A stretch of DNA of 64,000 bases from Pseudoalteromonas arabiensis (GCF_001550155.1 NZ_LRUF01000026.1:452463-516462), one strand, 5' to 3'. Positions 32,260 through 41,473 are shown, numbered from the stretch's first letter. Notes: a model not told the origin generated them from the letters alone. Numbers and translations: made by a program.

Positions 32260-34242
32260 ATGATATTACCTACAATAGAAGACTTCGAAAATGCTAAAGA
32301 AGACTTAGACAATTTATCTAAAATTGTTAATAGTCAAACACAAGTAGTTGTAACGAGAACTGGTGCTGCAAAAAAAACGTTGGCGGGTTTAGAAGCAAAT
32401 TATTTAATGACAGCTATTAATGGTGGTCTGTGGGAGGGTGGCCAGACATTTACAGCTTATAACCAGTATATGGTCCACAATGGCATTGCATATAAGCCAA
32501 AAGCAATAACTACTTTACCTTATACAGTTTCAATAACACCAGACCATGGCAAAGTTGAAGTAACCGGCGGATTGACTAAGGAGCAATCAGATAAGCGTTA
32601 TAGCTTAATATTTGAAAATGTTGCAACTTTAAAAGCATTTGAGGAATTAGCCGCTGGGATGCTGGTGAAAACACAAACGTATTATGTAGGTACAGGTGGG
32701 GGTGCTAACTATTTAATTGTTACTTCCATAAATTATGGGGCAACACCTGACGGTGATTTTGATTTTTATGTCGGTTCAGAAAATAATTTAGTTGCAGTAT
32801 TGATTGTCGATGGTGTATTGAATCTTGCTCAAGGCGGCTTCATACCAGCTAAAAAAGAGGATTGGTCAGACTTCTTTGAGGCTGCGTTTGCGAAAAGTAA
32901 AACTCTTTACTCAAAATTTGTTGCTGGTAAATTTTTGATTTCTCGTCCATTAAATATTCCGCTTGATGGGAAAGTAGATTTAAACCTATGTAAGCTTGGT
33001 AAAACAGATAGTTTTATTAGCAACAATGTAAATACTATTATTCAATTTACTGGTAGCAATGGTGTTGTTGCAGGTATTGATGGTTCAGATGTTGTTGCAG
33101 CTAATGAGAAGCTCATAGGTTTCAATAAAGGTATTAAAAACTGTCGAGAGCGCAATTGTCGTGTTCCCTTGAGCCGCTTTTTGAGAAATGAAGGTGTTCT
33201 GAATGACAATGTCTCAGAAACGCTTAACTCATTAGTGCCACAATATGGTGAAAATAGCCGAAGTAGAACTAAAAAAGTAAAGATGCAAATAGATACCTCG
33301 AAAACAGGAGGTTCAGGCGATTTTAGGCGTGTACGTTATATACCGTCAATTATGCGTTTAACTCATGTTAAAGTAACAGATACTAGTGGTAGCCCTGATT
33401 TTTCATTTGAAGTAATTGCTACACAAGGAGATTTAAGAGCTATTTACTCTAAGGCTCGTGGAGGCAGTAATATTGACCAAGCTATTGATTTAGATTATAT
33501 CCACGAAGATTTTGATGATGTTTTACAGTTGCGTTTAATTAGTTATGGTGCAGTTGGGACTACTTTTGATATTGAACTTACATACGAGTATGAGCAAAGG
33601 TGTAATGAGCAGGTAGCTTGGTTTTATTCATCAGAGCATGATTTTTTGAAGCCGCATAAGTCAAATGCGTTAACTCACGCTTTAGGTGTTAGGGGGGCAG
33701 AGTATCGCTGTTATATTAATGGCCTTTTGAAAGTTACAAATATTACTCCACTCAGAAAAAAGAATGCTAATCATAATTGGCCTTATGTCACAGTACCTGT
33801 TTTAGCTGGAACACGTGATGCTAGCAAAACAACAGAGCTTAAGTTTTACTTAAATTATAGTGCAGCTCAAGCATTACGAGATGGTGTCACTCATTTGAAA
33901 GTGCGTCTACAGGATGCTCCCGCTATAAAATGCACAGTCATAAATGGTTGGCTCTCTCAAGCTTACGATGACGCTCCAAACGTTCATTTATCTACATTGG
34001 GAGAGCAACCAAGTATTGAGGTTGATATATCGCAAACAAGTATAGATGAATCTCAAGGTTATATTCTCATGATACCCCTTGATAGAAAAGCTATGCAGCA
34101 AGGAGCACTTCAAATGCAAGCTAATGATTTCAACTTTTTCTATCTAACGTTTTATCAAAATTTAACAGAACATTTGCCTATAGAGTGGAATGACGAATGG
34201 AGTTTTCAGTTTGAGTTTATTCGTCAGCCGGAACTAGTTTAA
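32260..34242 (+). CDS. putative tailspike/tail-fibre protein
   Basis: 660 residues. The N-terminus (about 1-110) is a fibre-like adaptor (IEDFENAKEDLDNLSKIVNS, GGLWEGGQTFTAYNQYMVHN, SDKRYSLIFENVATLKAFEEL). About 185-260 resembles the start of a pectate-lyase-like spike (NLAQGGFIPAKKEDWSDFFE ... KFLISRPLNIPLDG). The rest is beta-rich without a motif that I recognise. Its TAA overlaps the next ATG (TAATG). It probably binds or degrades a surface polysaccharide; this is inference. It is AT-rich compared with its neighbours and stands within the tail-tip genes. Confidence 0.55.
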   Translation: MILPTIEDFENAKEDLDNLSKIVNSQTQVVVTRTGAAKKTLAGLEANYLMTAINGGLWEGGQTFTAYNQYMVHNGIAYKPKAITTLPYTVSITPDHGKVEVTGGLTKEQSDKRYSLIFENVATLKAFEELAAGMLVKTQTYYVGTGGGANYLIVTSINYGATPDGDFDFYVGSENNLVAVLIVDGVLNLAQGGFIPAKKEDWSDFFEAAFAKSKTLYSKFVAGKFLISRPLNIPLDGKVDLNLCKLGKTDSFISNNVNTIIQFTGSNGVVAGIDGSDVVAANEKLIGFNKGIKNCRERNCRVPLSRFLRNEGVLNDNVSETLNSLVPQYGENSRSRTKKVKMQIDTSKTGGSGDFRRVRYIPSIMRLTHVKVTDTSGSPDFSFEVIATQGDLRAIYSKARGGSNIDQAIDLDYIHEDFDDVLQLRLISYGAVGTTFDIELTYEYEQRCNEQVAWFYSSEHDFLKPHKSNALTHALGVRGAEYRCYINGLLKVTNITPLRKKNANHNWPYVTVPVLAGTRDASKTTELKFYLNYSAAQALRDGVTHLKVRLQDAPAIKCTVINGWLSQAYDDAPNVHLSTLGEQPSIEVDISQTSIDESQGYILMIPLDRKAMQQGALQMQANDFNFFYLTFYQNLTEHLPIEWNDEWSFQFEFIRQPELV

Positions 34243-34733
34243 TGAGTAGAGTACTTCAAACCCTTTACGCAAGTGCTCCGACGAATGACTTGCCAATTCA
34301 CACACTAGAGCTTAAAGCTGCCGATTTATGGGAGCTTAGGATTTGTGACGGCTTTGATGACCAAGTTGCCGGCATTGAAAGTGGCGACATGGTTACATTT
34401 AAAGCCAGCGGTATGGGTGTGTCGTTACCGCAGCGAGGTGTTAAAGGGCGGCAGGACTTACAATTTCAAATTGATAATGTTTCTGGTGAGGCACTTGCAC
34501 TGATTGATCAGGCAATTGATGCGGGCGTAAAAATTGATGTAATTTATCGTGTCTATGTATCGAGTGATTTAAGTGAACCTGCTGAGCCAGCAGTTACAAT
34601 GAAAGCAGCTGACGTTCAAGCTACTGCACAGAGCATCAATGTGGTTGCATCATTTAATGATTTGGTAAATAAAGCTTGGCCTAACAAGCGCTATACACCT
34701 TCCATTGCCCCAGGGCTCAAATACTTCAGTTAA
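34242..34733 (+). CDS. DUF1833 family tail protein
   Basis: 163 residues. LELKAADLWELRICDGFDDQ and KGRQDLQFQIDNVSGEALAL are typical of DUF1833 phage proteins found directly before the NlpC/P60 tail-tip peptidase. It occupies the position of gpL in lambda and is probably part of the tail tip/hub. Translation is coupled to the spike gene by TAATG. Confidence 0.75.
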   Translation: MSRVLQTLYASAPTNDLPIHTLELKAADLWELRICDGFDDQVAGIESGDMVTFKASGMGVSLPQRGVKGRQDLQFQIDNVSGEALALIDQAIDAGVKIDVIYRVYVSSDLSEPAEPAVTMKAADVQATAQSINVVASFNDLVNKAWPNKRYTPSIAPGLKYFS

Positions 34734-34735
34734 TT

Positions 34736-35134
34736 ATGGTATTCACAATTAATGATTATTTAAGTGTTCCATATGTGAATGAGGGGCGAGATATGTCTGG
34801 GTTTGACTGTTGGGGTCAAACTCGGCATCGCCTCCATCACTATTATGGTCAACCATTGTTTGAATCGTTTGGCCATATTCATCCCGACGATAAAAGTTTG
34901 CTTACTGATGCGTATCAACAAATTGTTTCTAGCTTTAGGCCTTGCGAGCCATCACCAGGTGCCGTGGTGTGTGGTTTTAAGTTTGGTAGCTTAATTCATA
35001 TCGGCACAGTTGAACTGATCGACGGTAAGCTTGAAATACTGCACACATCCCGCCGTAAAGGGCCATCCATTGACAGCATCGATGACTTCAAACGGTTATT
35101 TAAAGAGGTTAAATTTTATGAATACGTGGGTTGA
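34736..35134 (+). CDS. NlpC/P60 tail-tip peptidase (gpK-like)
   Basis: 132 residues. The catalytic Cys is in SGFDCWGQTRH (Cys25), the His in SLIHIGTVE (His88), and a third polar residue is probably His103 in ILHTSRR. This is a single-domain NlpC/P60 peptidase, which cuts the peptidoglycan peptide during DNA entry. It overlaps the start of the J-like gene by 17 bp. Confidence 0.85.
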   Translation: MVFTINDYLSVPYVNEGRDMSGFDCWGQTRHRLHHYYGQPLFESFGHIHPDDKSLLTDAYQQIVSSFRPCEPSPGAVVCGFKFGSLIHIGTVELIDGKLEILHTSRRKGPSIDSIDDFKRLFKEVKFYEYVG

Positions 35135-37643
35135 TATCAAGGTTTACCCAAACAAATTAGATCCGTCTCTAATGGAGCCCTGCATATGCAAGGTTGGTTC
35201 GACACTTCATGAATGGTTGACTGAAAATGTCCCTGCTTATTATGAGAGCGATGAACCACTTTTTACTATACTTATCAATAAGCAGATCTTATTGCCTACA
35301 AATTGGAAAACTTATCAATTTAAAGCGTCGGATGATGTAAGTATTATTGTTGAGCCAAAAGGCGGAGCAGCAATTGCGTATGCAATCGTGGCTGTTATAG
35401 CTGTCGGTTATGCCGTATATACCGCCAATCAAATCCCCGATAACTATAACTCTACGACTCCCGATGGCAGCAGCATTTATGATGTAAATACTCAGGGCAA
35501 TAAGCCTAGACTTATGGGCATTATCCCTGAAGGAGCAGGGCGTCATAAGATTTACCCTGACTATTTAACAATGCCACGACGAGAATATATTGATAATGAG
35601 CAATGGCTTTATTTAATGTTAAGCGTAGGTGTTGGGCGCTATGAAATATTATCCAATGAAATGTTCATAGGTAATACTCCAACAACAAGTTATGCCGGCG
35701 ATATTGATATACAGGTGTTTGAACCTAGCGAAAACGTAACAGGCCATGAAGCATTCAGAAATGTTTATACCTCAAGTGAAGTAGGTTCAACTTCAGGAAG
35801 TACCGGTATTGAATTGAAAGGGCGTGTTACATCAACAGGGGGAGACTATGGGCGTTACACATATACATTTGATGGTGACACAATAATTGCTTATTTAAAT
35901 GAGTATGAACCTGAAATTGGTCAAATCAAATATAAATCACCTCTACCTTATCAAGTCGGTGAAATCATTTCTGTATCAAGTACCCTTGAAGGGCAAAATG
36001 ATGGTTATTATGAGATTTTAAGTCTTAATGTTAATGGGAATCAGGTAAATAAGGTTGATGGTCAATCCCAAGATGATCCTATTTGGTCAAGTTTCATCTC
36101 AGAAATTAATTCGAATGCAACTATAGAAGTTGAAGATGGGGGCGGTGACGGCCAATTTAATGGGCCTTTTTTTGCTTGCCCTGCAGGAGAAGTTACAGAC
36201 AAACTTTGGTTTGATTTTCGTTTACCTCAAGGTTTAGGTGAACTTGATGATGATGGTAATTTTTTAAGTCGTACTGTGACAGTACAAATAGAGTACCGTG
36301 CTGAAGGTGCTCAAGACTGGACAGCAGTTGATGATGAAGTATTTACCAATGCAACAAATGATGAATTAGGGCGAACGGTACCTGTTACACTACCATTTAA
36401 AATAAGACCTGAAGTAAGAGTAAAAAGAGCCACAGCAGCAACTGACGATACGCGTATTTATGACGATATATTTTGGACCGCCCTTAAGGCCGAATTAAAT
36501 AGTGCAACTAGTTATGATGGTTTAACCACAATAGCAATTAAGATCCGTGGCACAAATGCCTTAGCCGGCACAGCTGAAAATAAATTTAATGTTATTGGTA
36601 CCCGCATTTTGCCTGTGTATGAAAATGGCGCTTGGAGCGAACCAAGGCCAACAACTGATATAGCTCCATATTTTGCGCATGTATTGAAAAGTGCAGGGCA
36701 TAGCGACGACAAAATTAATTTAGAAGCCCTAGATACATTACATCCTATTTGGCATGCTCGAGCAGATGAATTTAATGCTGTGTTTGATAGTGAGAGTACT
36801 GTTTTTGAAGTTATTAAGCGTGTTCTTGCTGTAGGTTTTGCTGAACCTACAATTGATTATGGAAAAATAACCCCAGTACGTGATCAAAAGCGAACTATCT
36901 TCCGTCACATGTATCAACCTGATAACTATATTGGCATGCTTAAGCGCTCTATTAAGTTAATGGATGATGATGAACCTGATGGTATCGAAGTCGAGTACTT
37001 CGACCCAGTTACATGGAAGTCAGAAACGATTCTTTGTTTGTTACCGGGGGATGAAGGTGCTAACCCAGAAAAAATCAGAGCCTTTGGAATAACAAACCGC
37101 GATAAAGCGTATCAGTTTGGTATGCGAAAACGTCGTATTCGTCGATATCGCCGTACTCGGTTTGAATTAAAAACTGAAATGGATGCGTTGAATTCAAAGT
37201 ACCTAGACTATTGTGCAGTTGCTGATGATATACCAGGCTATGAACAAACGGGTACTGTGATAGGGCATGTTGGTCGCTCAATCTATCTTGATAACCCTGA
37301 ATTGCAATGGCAAACAGGCCAAACTCATATTATTGCTTTAAGAAAACCAGACGGCACTCTATCAGGCCCTTACAATGCTACGCTCGGCAATGACTCCAAT
37401 GAAGTCGTCATCGATGCTGATTTAGACTTTACACCGGTATTTGATGGTTCAATCGAGCCACCTCTTTATATGTTTGGTATCACCACACGGTGGTGTAATG
37501 GTGTGCTTATAAAAGATATTAAGCCATCATCAACAGATCAGGTTTCAGTAACCGCAGAGCTTGATGATGAACGAGTTTATCTAGATGATGATAGCCCAGC
37601 GCCAACAACTACAAGCATCACAATTCCAAATATTTATTTTTAA
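35118..37643 (+). CDS. tail-tip host-specificity protein (TipJ/gpJ-like)
   Basis: 841 residues from the ATG at 35118 with AGAGG upstream. The first 80 residues are a small ubiquitin-like domain (FTILINKQILLPTNWKTYQF) like gpI-type tail assembly proteins. A hydrophobic segment (AIAYAIVAVIAVGYAVYTAN) and the J-like body follow: NTQGNKPRLMGIIPEGAGRH, DNEQWLYLMLSVGVGRYEI, DGIEVEYFDPVTWKSETILC, FGMRKRRIRRYRRTRFELKT. It lacks the long fibronectin part of lambda gpJ. It forms the central tail tip and probably touches the receptor. Confidence 0.85.
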   Translation: MNTWVDIKVYPNKLDPSLMEPCICKVGSTLHEWLTENVPAYYESDEPLFTILINKQILLPTNWKTYQFKASDDVSIIVEPKGGAAIAYAIVAVIAVGYAVYTANQIPDNYNSTTPDGSSIYDVNTQGNKPRLMGIIPEGAGRHKIYPDYLTMPRREYIDNEQWLYLMLSVGVGRYEILSNEMFIGNTPTTSYAGDIDIQVFEPSENVTGHEAFRNVYTSSEVGSTSGSTGIELKGRVTSTGGDYGRYTYTFDGDTIIAYLNEYEPEIGQIKYKSPLPYQVGEIISVSSTLEGQNDGYYEILSLNVNGNQVNKVDGQSQDDPIWSSFISEINSNATIEVEDGGGDGQFNGPFFACPAGEVTDKLWFDFRLPQGLGELDDDGNFLSRTVTVQIEYRAEGAQDWTAVDDEVFTNATNDELGRTVPVTLPFKIRPEVRVKRATAATDDTRIYDDIFWTALKAELNSATSYDGLTTIAIKIRGTNALAGTAENKFNVIGTRILPVYENGAWSEPRPTTDIAPYFAHVLKSAGHSDDKINLEALDTLHPIWHARADEFNAVFDSESTVFEVIKRVLAVGFAEPTIDYGKITPVRDQKRTIFRHMYQPDNYIGMLKRSIKLMDDDEPDGIEVEYFDPVTWKSETILCLLPGDEGANPEKIRAFGITNRDKAYQFGMRKRRIRRYRRTRFELKTEMDALNSKYLDYCAVADDIPGYEQTGTVIGHVGRSIYLDNPELQWQTGQTHIIALRKPDGTLSGPYNATLGNDSNEVVIDADLDFTPVFDGSIEPPLYMFGITTRWCNGVLIKDIKPSSTDQVSVTAELDDERVYLDDDSPAPTTTSITIPNIYF

Positions 37644-37704
37644 AAATAAGTACATTGATTTTATTACGGAACTTTTATAGTTTGAGTAAAAATTAACTAG
37701 AAAA

Positions 37705-38559
37705 ATGAAAAATATGGATAAAACAGATATCGTGAATGCAATTTTGCAACTCAAGCAAGAAAATAATTTATTTAAAGATTACTTTTTTCCTATTTGTAGT
37801 GCCTTTTTCACTTCGTTGTTAGGGGCGTTTATTGCTTACAAAACAGTTACACATCAGGAAAAAAAACTTGAAGAAAAAAATAAGTTGCACATTTCTAATA
37901 GGTGGATCATTGATATACAGGGTATCTTGACTAGCTTGATAGCTTTAAAAGTTAATTACCATGGAAGTTTGAGTAGTGATCCATATAAAAGGGCAATGCA
38001 AGTACCTAGCTTTTTAATGACAGCCCAGCATATGGAAAAAGATATTTCAGAAATAACTTTCATTTTACCAACTAGTAAGTCTGAAAGTGGTAATGGCTGG
38101 GTGCAAATTACTAGAGTTGAAGCTTTAGTAAAAAATTACAATTTATTACTAACTATGTTAGATAAACGGAATGAATTAGACTTTTCAGTGAAACAAGAGC
38201 TAGTTAAAGCTAGTTCTGATAACTCATATGCTCAATTAAATTCAGAAGATATTAAAAAGCTCTCTTCGAAAATTGATTTAGTTAATCTAATAGATCTAAC
38301 AGAGCGTAGTATTTTAATGATTGATAGTTTGATTTTAGAATGTGTGGACTTTCTAGAGGAGTTTCCTAAAGTTATCGAAAAAACAGTAAAGCTAAATAAA
38401 GTTAAGAATAGTGTTAAGTTAATAAAATTTGATTTCTCTGACCAAAAAAGCGCTGAGTTTTTAAAATTATCACCAATAGGTGACTATGAAAAAATTGCAA
38501 AACTTTTTGGCGAATCGGCAGAAGGGATAAAAAAAAGATATGGTATGCAGTTAGGTTAA
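37705..38559 (+). CDS. membrane-anchored accessory protein beside attR
   Basis: 284 residues. One N-terminal transmembrane helix (DYFFPICSAFFTSLLGAFIA, about 25-45) and a lysine-rich coiled coil (KTVTHQEKKLEEKNKLHISN) lead to a helical cytoplasmic domain of about 220 residues. No known motif. It is AT-rich, follows the tail-tip gene with a 61-bp gap and has its own terminator. Its layout is like that of the putAbiC-like protein at the other end of the prophage. A role in superinfection exclusion or abortive infection is a hypothesis. Confidence 0.55.
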   Translation: MKNMDKTDIVNAILQLKQENNLFKDYFFPICSAFFTSLLGAFIAYKTVTHQEKKLEEKNKLHISNRWIIDIQGILTSLIALKVNYHGSLSSDPYKRAMQVPSFLMTAQHMEKDISEITFILPTSKSESGNGWVQITRVEALVKNYNLLLTMLDKRNELDFSVKQELVKASSDNSYAQLNSEDIKKLSSKIDLVNLIDLTERSILMIDSLILECVDFLEEFPKVIEKTVKLNKVKNSVKLIKFDFSDQKSAEFLKLSPIGDYEKIAKLFGESAEGIKKRYGMQLG

Positions 38560-38583
38560 AAGAATAATTATAAAAAAGAAAAC

Positions 38584-38611
38584 AAAAACCCCTAATTAAG
38601 CGGGTTTTTAT
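38584..38611 (+). terminator. terminator after the attR-side accessory gene
   Basis: AAAAACCC/GGGTTTTT with a 10-nt loop and a T-rich end. It separates the late operon and its last gene from the 84-aa gene. Confidence 0.65.
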
Positions 38612-38678
38612 ATATTGATATAGTTTTAATTTTTTAATTAGTATGATTTTTGTACATAAAACTTAAGGAGAGAGAAAT

Positions 38679-38933
38679 ATGAACGACCAACTATTTGAAG
38701 CGCTTAGATGTTGGGCTCGAAAACCAACTTGGTTTACTGGTCATCCAAGTGATGAAACTAATTTTAAGTTAGCGGTATCCAATGTAAAAAACTTACCATT
38801 TACACCCACAAAAGATGAGATTTATGAAGCAATTTTAGAACATCAAAAAGACGCTCCTGCTGTTCTAGGTACACCAAAAGACATAAGACCTCAAGCTGAA
38901 AAGTTCGCTATAAAAATAGCTAAGAAGCTTTAG
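38679..38933 (+). CDS. small protein of unknown function, 84 aa
   Basis: Soluble and helical (FEALRCWARKPTWFTGHPSD, KNLPFTPTKDEIYEAILEHQ, AEKFAIKIAKKL), with the strong ribosome site AAGGAGAGAG before the ATG. It stands alone between a terminator and attR, so it is probably transcribed separately. Not recognised. Confidence 0.6.
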   Translation: MNDQLFEALRCWARKPTWFTGHPSDETNFKLAVSNVKNLPFTPTKDEIYEAILEHQKDAPAVLGTPKDIRPQAEKFAIKIAKKL

Positions 38934-38943
38934 CTTAAAGTGC

Positions 38944-38965
38944 TATTTTGGATCTATTTTGGATC
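38944..38965 (+). repeat. tandem 11-bp repeat near attR (possible arm sites)
   Basis: TATTTTGGATC twice in perfect tandem (38944-38954, 38955-38965), 82 bp inside attR. The GGATC boxes have the same 11-bp phase and orientation as those at 4401-4416 beside attL. Confidence 0.5.
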
Positions 38966-39047
38966 ATACTGATAGCAAAACAGGACTACAGTAGACCATT
39001 AAGCTACAGCAAACAATACCCCTATGTAGTCTGCTCTTATCCTATCA

Positions 39048-39074
39048 GGGGTTCAAATCCCCCCAGCTCCACCA
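39048..39074 (+). other. attR: attR core (duplicated ssrA 3' end)
   Basis: 27 bp identical to 4325-4351. This is the original chromosomal 3' end of ssrA, separated from the gene by the prophage. Confidence 0.9.
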
Positions 39075-39080
39075 AATATG

Positions 39081-39110
39081 AAAAAGGCTGCTCTCAGAGC
39101 GGCCTTTTTT
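39081..39110 (+). terminator. displaced original ssrA terminator
   Basis: AAAAAGGC and GCTCT pair with AGAGC and GCCTTTTT, followed by a T run, 7 nt after the CCA of attR. Before integration this would have ended the ssrA transcript. Confidence 0.7.
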
Positions 39111-39161
39111 ATTACATAAAATCCTCTAAAATTAATGGTTTAGAGGCTCTACTTATAAACA

Positions 39162-39878
39162 TCACACAACTAACTGCACAGCATCGATGATGGGTTTATT
39201 TTCAATATCAATGGTGTCGATTATTTGTTTGTGTAGGCGCTTTTTGTGCTCGGCAAAAATAGCGCGTTTTTTATCGAACTGGCTGGCAAATTCAAGGGCG
39301 GTATTAAATAAGCTGTCGCTGTCTGCGCAGGCTTGTTCGATTATATGATCTTTTGCAAGTTCGCCTGCGGTTACTCGGCGGCCTGTGAGCATCATTTCGT
39401 TAAAACGATAGTGTGGAATGGCTTTTTTAATAAAGGCTAGCATGCCTGGTAAAAACGGAATTGATAAATCTACTTCTGGAAAGCAGAAAAAACCACGGTT
39501 GCTTTGCATAAATCTAAAATCACACGCGCAGGCTAAAATAGCGCCGTTGCCAAACGCATGCCCATTGATGGCGGCAATTACTGGCATCGGAAATAGTAAT
39601 AAACGCTTAAATACTGCGTCCATTGCATGCATAAAATCACTCACTTCGTCTAGCTTTTGCGCTTTTAAAGCGGGCATTAGCCAGTCTGTGTCTATGCCTA
39701 GGCTCCATGATTTTTCATCATTTGAAGTAATAACCAGTGCTTTGTGTGCAGGGTTGGCTTCAATGTCATTTAAGCAGTTTAAAAATGCCTTTGCAAAAGC
39801 AGGGTTGTGACGATTTTCACCTGCGGCCATGGTGAGTATGGCTACAGAGCCTTGTGTTTTGACGTTCATTAATTCCAT
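39162..39878 (-). CDS. enoyl-CoA hydratase/isomerase family protein
   Basis: 238 residues, crotonase fold. The oxyanion-hole motif is NGHAFGNGAILACACDFRFM; the N-terminal part has LVITSNDEKSWSLGIDTDWL. The usual catalytic Glu pair of hydratases is not obvious (around FCFPEVDLSIPFLPG one Glu is seen), so isomerase or another crotonase reaction is possible. Substrate unknown. Start at 39878 or at the in-frame ATG 9 nt later. Confidence 0.8.
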   Translation of the reverse strand: MELMNVKTQGSVAILTMAAGENRHNPAFAKAFLNCLNDIEANPAHKALVITSNDEKSWSLGIDTDWLMPALKAQKLDEVSDFMHAMDAVFKRLLLFPMPVIAAINGHAFGNGAILACACDFRFMQSNRGFFCFPEVDLSIPFLPGMLAFIKKAIPHYRFNEMMLTGRRVTAGELAKDHIIEQACADSDSLFNTALEFASQFDKKRAIFAEHKKRLHKQIIDTIDIENKPIIDAVQLVV

Positions 39879-40068
39879 GCAGGATGCTTTCTATTTTATC
39901 TTTGAGTGTGCTTAGTTATATACCATCAGCAGATGAAAATAAACCTCTAGTCCGACCAGTTGCATGCTTTTAAACTGATTACCTTTTAGTCTAAAGAGGT
40001 GTTTAAACAGTCGTTTAACTTTGCCGAGCATGTTAGTTTTGAATCAAATAACATGATAAAGCGACGTA

Positions 40069-40842
40069 ATGGAATTAATGAGTTGGGAATTATTAGGTGG
40101 TGAGTTATTAAGTCCGATCAGCACAATTGTATTGATTGTAGTAGCCGGCTTTACATCGATGATCTCCGCTGCGTTTGGTGCGGGTGGTGGGTTAATGTTG
40201 CTAGTGATTATGGCGTCAATGCTACCTATGGGGGTGGTGATCCCTGTACATGGGTTAGTGCAGCTTGGTTCTAACGCCAATCGCTTTTTGTTTACCTTTA
40301 AGCATATTGATGCGGCGATGTTTATATACTTTTCATTAGGCGGTGTACTGGGCGCATTAGTGGCATCGTCTATTGTGACATCGATCCCGCTAGAGCTAAT
40401 GAAGATTGTTGTGGCTGTGTTTGTGTTGTATTTACTTTGGGGCGTAACCCCAGAACTGAGAGAAACATCAAAACTATGGCGAGTGTTTGCAGGGCTTTGG
40501 ACAAGCTTTACTTCGATGTTTGTGGGGGCAAGTGGCCCATTGGTTGGTAGCTGCTTATACGTGAATAATTACGACAAGCTTAAGTTTACAGCCACTTTTT
40601 CAAGCTGTATGACGGTTCAGCACACGCTAAAAGCGATTTTATACGGTGCAGTGGGCTTTGCATTTTGGCAATGGCTACCTTTGGTGATATTAATGATTTT
40701 AAGCGGTGCAATAGGCACATGGCTTGGCCTAAAATTATTGCACCGCATTTCATCCGACAAATTTAAAAAGATTTTTCGTTTAGTGTTAACTGTGCTTTCC
40801 CTGCAACTTGCTTGGCAAGGAATAAGCTACGCACTTAATTAA
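40069..40842 (+). CDS. TauE/SafE-family anion permease
   Basis: 257 residues with about eight hydrophobic helices. The family motif is GFTSMISAAFGAGGGLMLLV near the N-terminus, with a second half repeat (WTSFTSMFVGASGPLVGSCL). These permeases export sulfite, sulfoacetate or related organosulfonates; the substrate here is unknown. Its 3' end overlaps the convergent NAD(P)-binding gene by 8 bp. The 190-bp gap upstream (39879-40068) shows no gene. Confidence 0.85.
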   Translation: MELMSWELLGGELLSPISTIVLIVVAGFTSMISAAFGAGGGLMLLVIMASMLPMGVVIPVHGLVQLGSNANRFLFTFKHIDAAMFIYFSLGGVLGALVASSIVTSIPLELMKIVVAVFVLYLLWGVTPELRETSKLWRVFAGLWTSFTSMFVGASGPLVGSCLYVNNYDKLKFTATFSSCMTVQHTLKAILYGAVGFAFWQWLPLVILMILSGAIGTWLGLKLLHRISSDKFKKIFRLVLTVLSLQLAWQGISYALN

Positions 40843-41473
40843 AAGCAGGTAATTCGCTTAATGGTTTATCGCCATTAAATAGCTCAAAAACCTGTGAGTT
40901 TTTAGACTCTTTCGTCGCGATATAGACTAACGCGTCGGCAACGTCTTCGCGATTAATAACAGCATCTTGACGTGTCGCTGGTCGGGTTGTTGTGAACACT
41001 CCTGTGGCCTTATCATCCAGTAACGTACCTGGTCTTATAATGGTGTGATTTAGCCCACTTTGTATGAGGTGTTGATCAGCCATATGCTTAGCTACTAAAT
41101 AGGGCTTAATGCTGCTTTCGATGTTGTCTGGTGCATCTGCGCCAATTGAGCTCACCATAATAAAATGGTTCACTTTGGCATCTACTGCATAATTTATAGC
41201 TTTAACTGCGGCCCATAAATCAATGAGTAGTGTTTTGTCTGCACCCGTTGCGCCACCTGAGCCGGCGCTGAAAATCACTTGCTCTATTCCCTCAAAAGCA
41301 CGACTAAAGTCGTTTTCAAGGTCTTGTTCAACAATGGTTAAATTATTGTGCTCAATACCGGCTAGCTTGTTTTTATCACGAACCAGTGCCACCACATCAT
41401 TGCCTTCGCTCAGCATTTTTTGAGTGGTCATTTTACCGATTTGCCCACTTGCACCTATGATTAAGGTTTTCAT
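40835..41473 (-). CDS. NAD(P)-binding SDR/NmrA-like protein
   Basis: 212 residues. Rossmann motif IIGASGQIGKMTTQKML at the N-terminus, VSSIGADAP in the usual strand-5 place and RPGTLLDD after it. It fits the atypical short-chain dehydrogenase group (YwnB/NmrA-like) with an NAD(P)H-binding domain. The reaction cannot be predicted. No partner gene is evident. Confidence 0.8.
   Translation of the reverse strand: MKTLIIGASGQIGKMTTQKMLSEGNDVVALVRDKNKLAGIEHNNLTIVEQDLENDFSRAFEGIEQVIFSAGSGGATGADKTLLIDLWAAVKAINYAVDAKVNHFIMVSSIGADAPDNIESSIKPYLVAKHMADQHLIQSGLNHTIIRPGTLLDDKATGVFTTTRPATRQDAVINREDVADALVYIATKESKNSQVFELFNGDKPLSELPAFN

Larger units (their letters stand above)
4325..39074. mobile_element. lambda-like siphovirus prophage integrated in ssrA
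   Basis: Bounded by a 27-bp direct repeat of the ssrA 3' end (attL 4325-4351, attR 39048-39074). The gene order is int-xis-early left operon, immunity region, replication, Q, lysis, terminase, portal, capsid and tail, which is the lambda plan with the integrase next to attL. All modules needed for an active phage appear present and unbroken (repressor, Cro, replication, lysis, packaging, head, tail), so it could be inducible. At least four accessory loci are seen (4550, 11184-13528, 14866 and 37705-38933). Confidence 0.95.
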
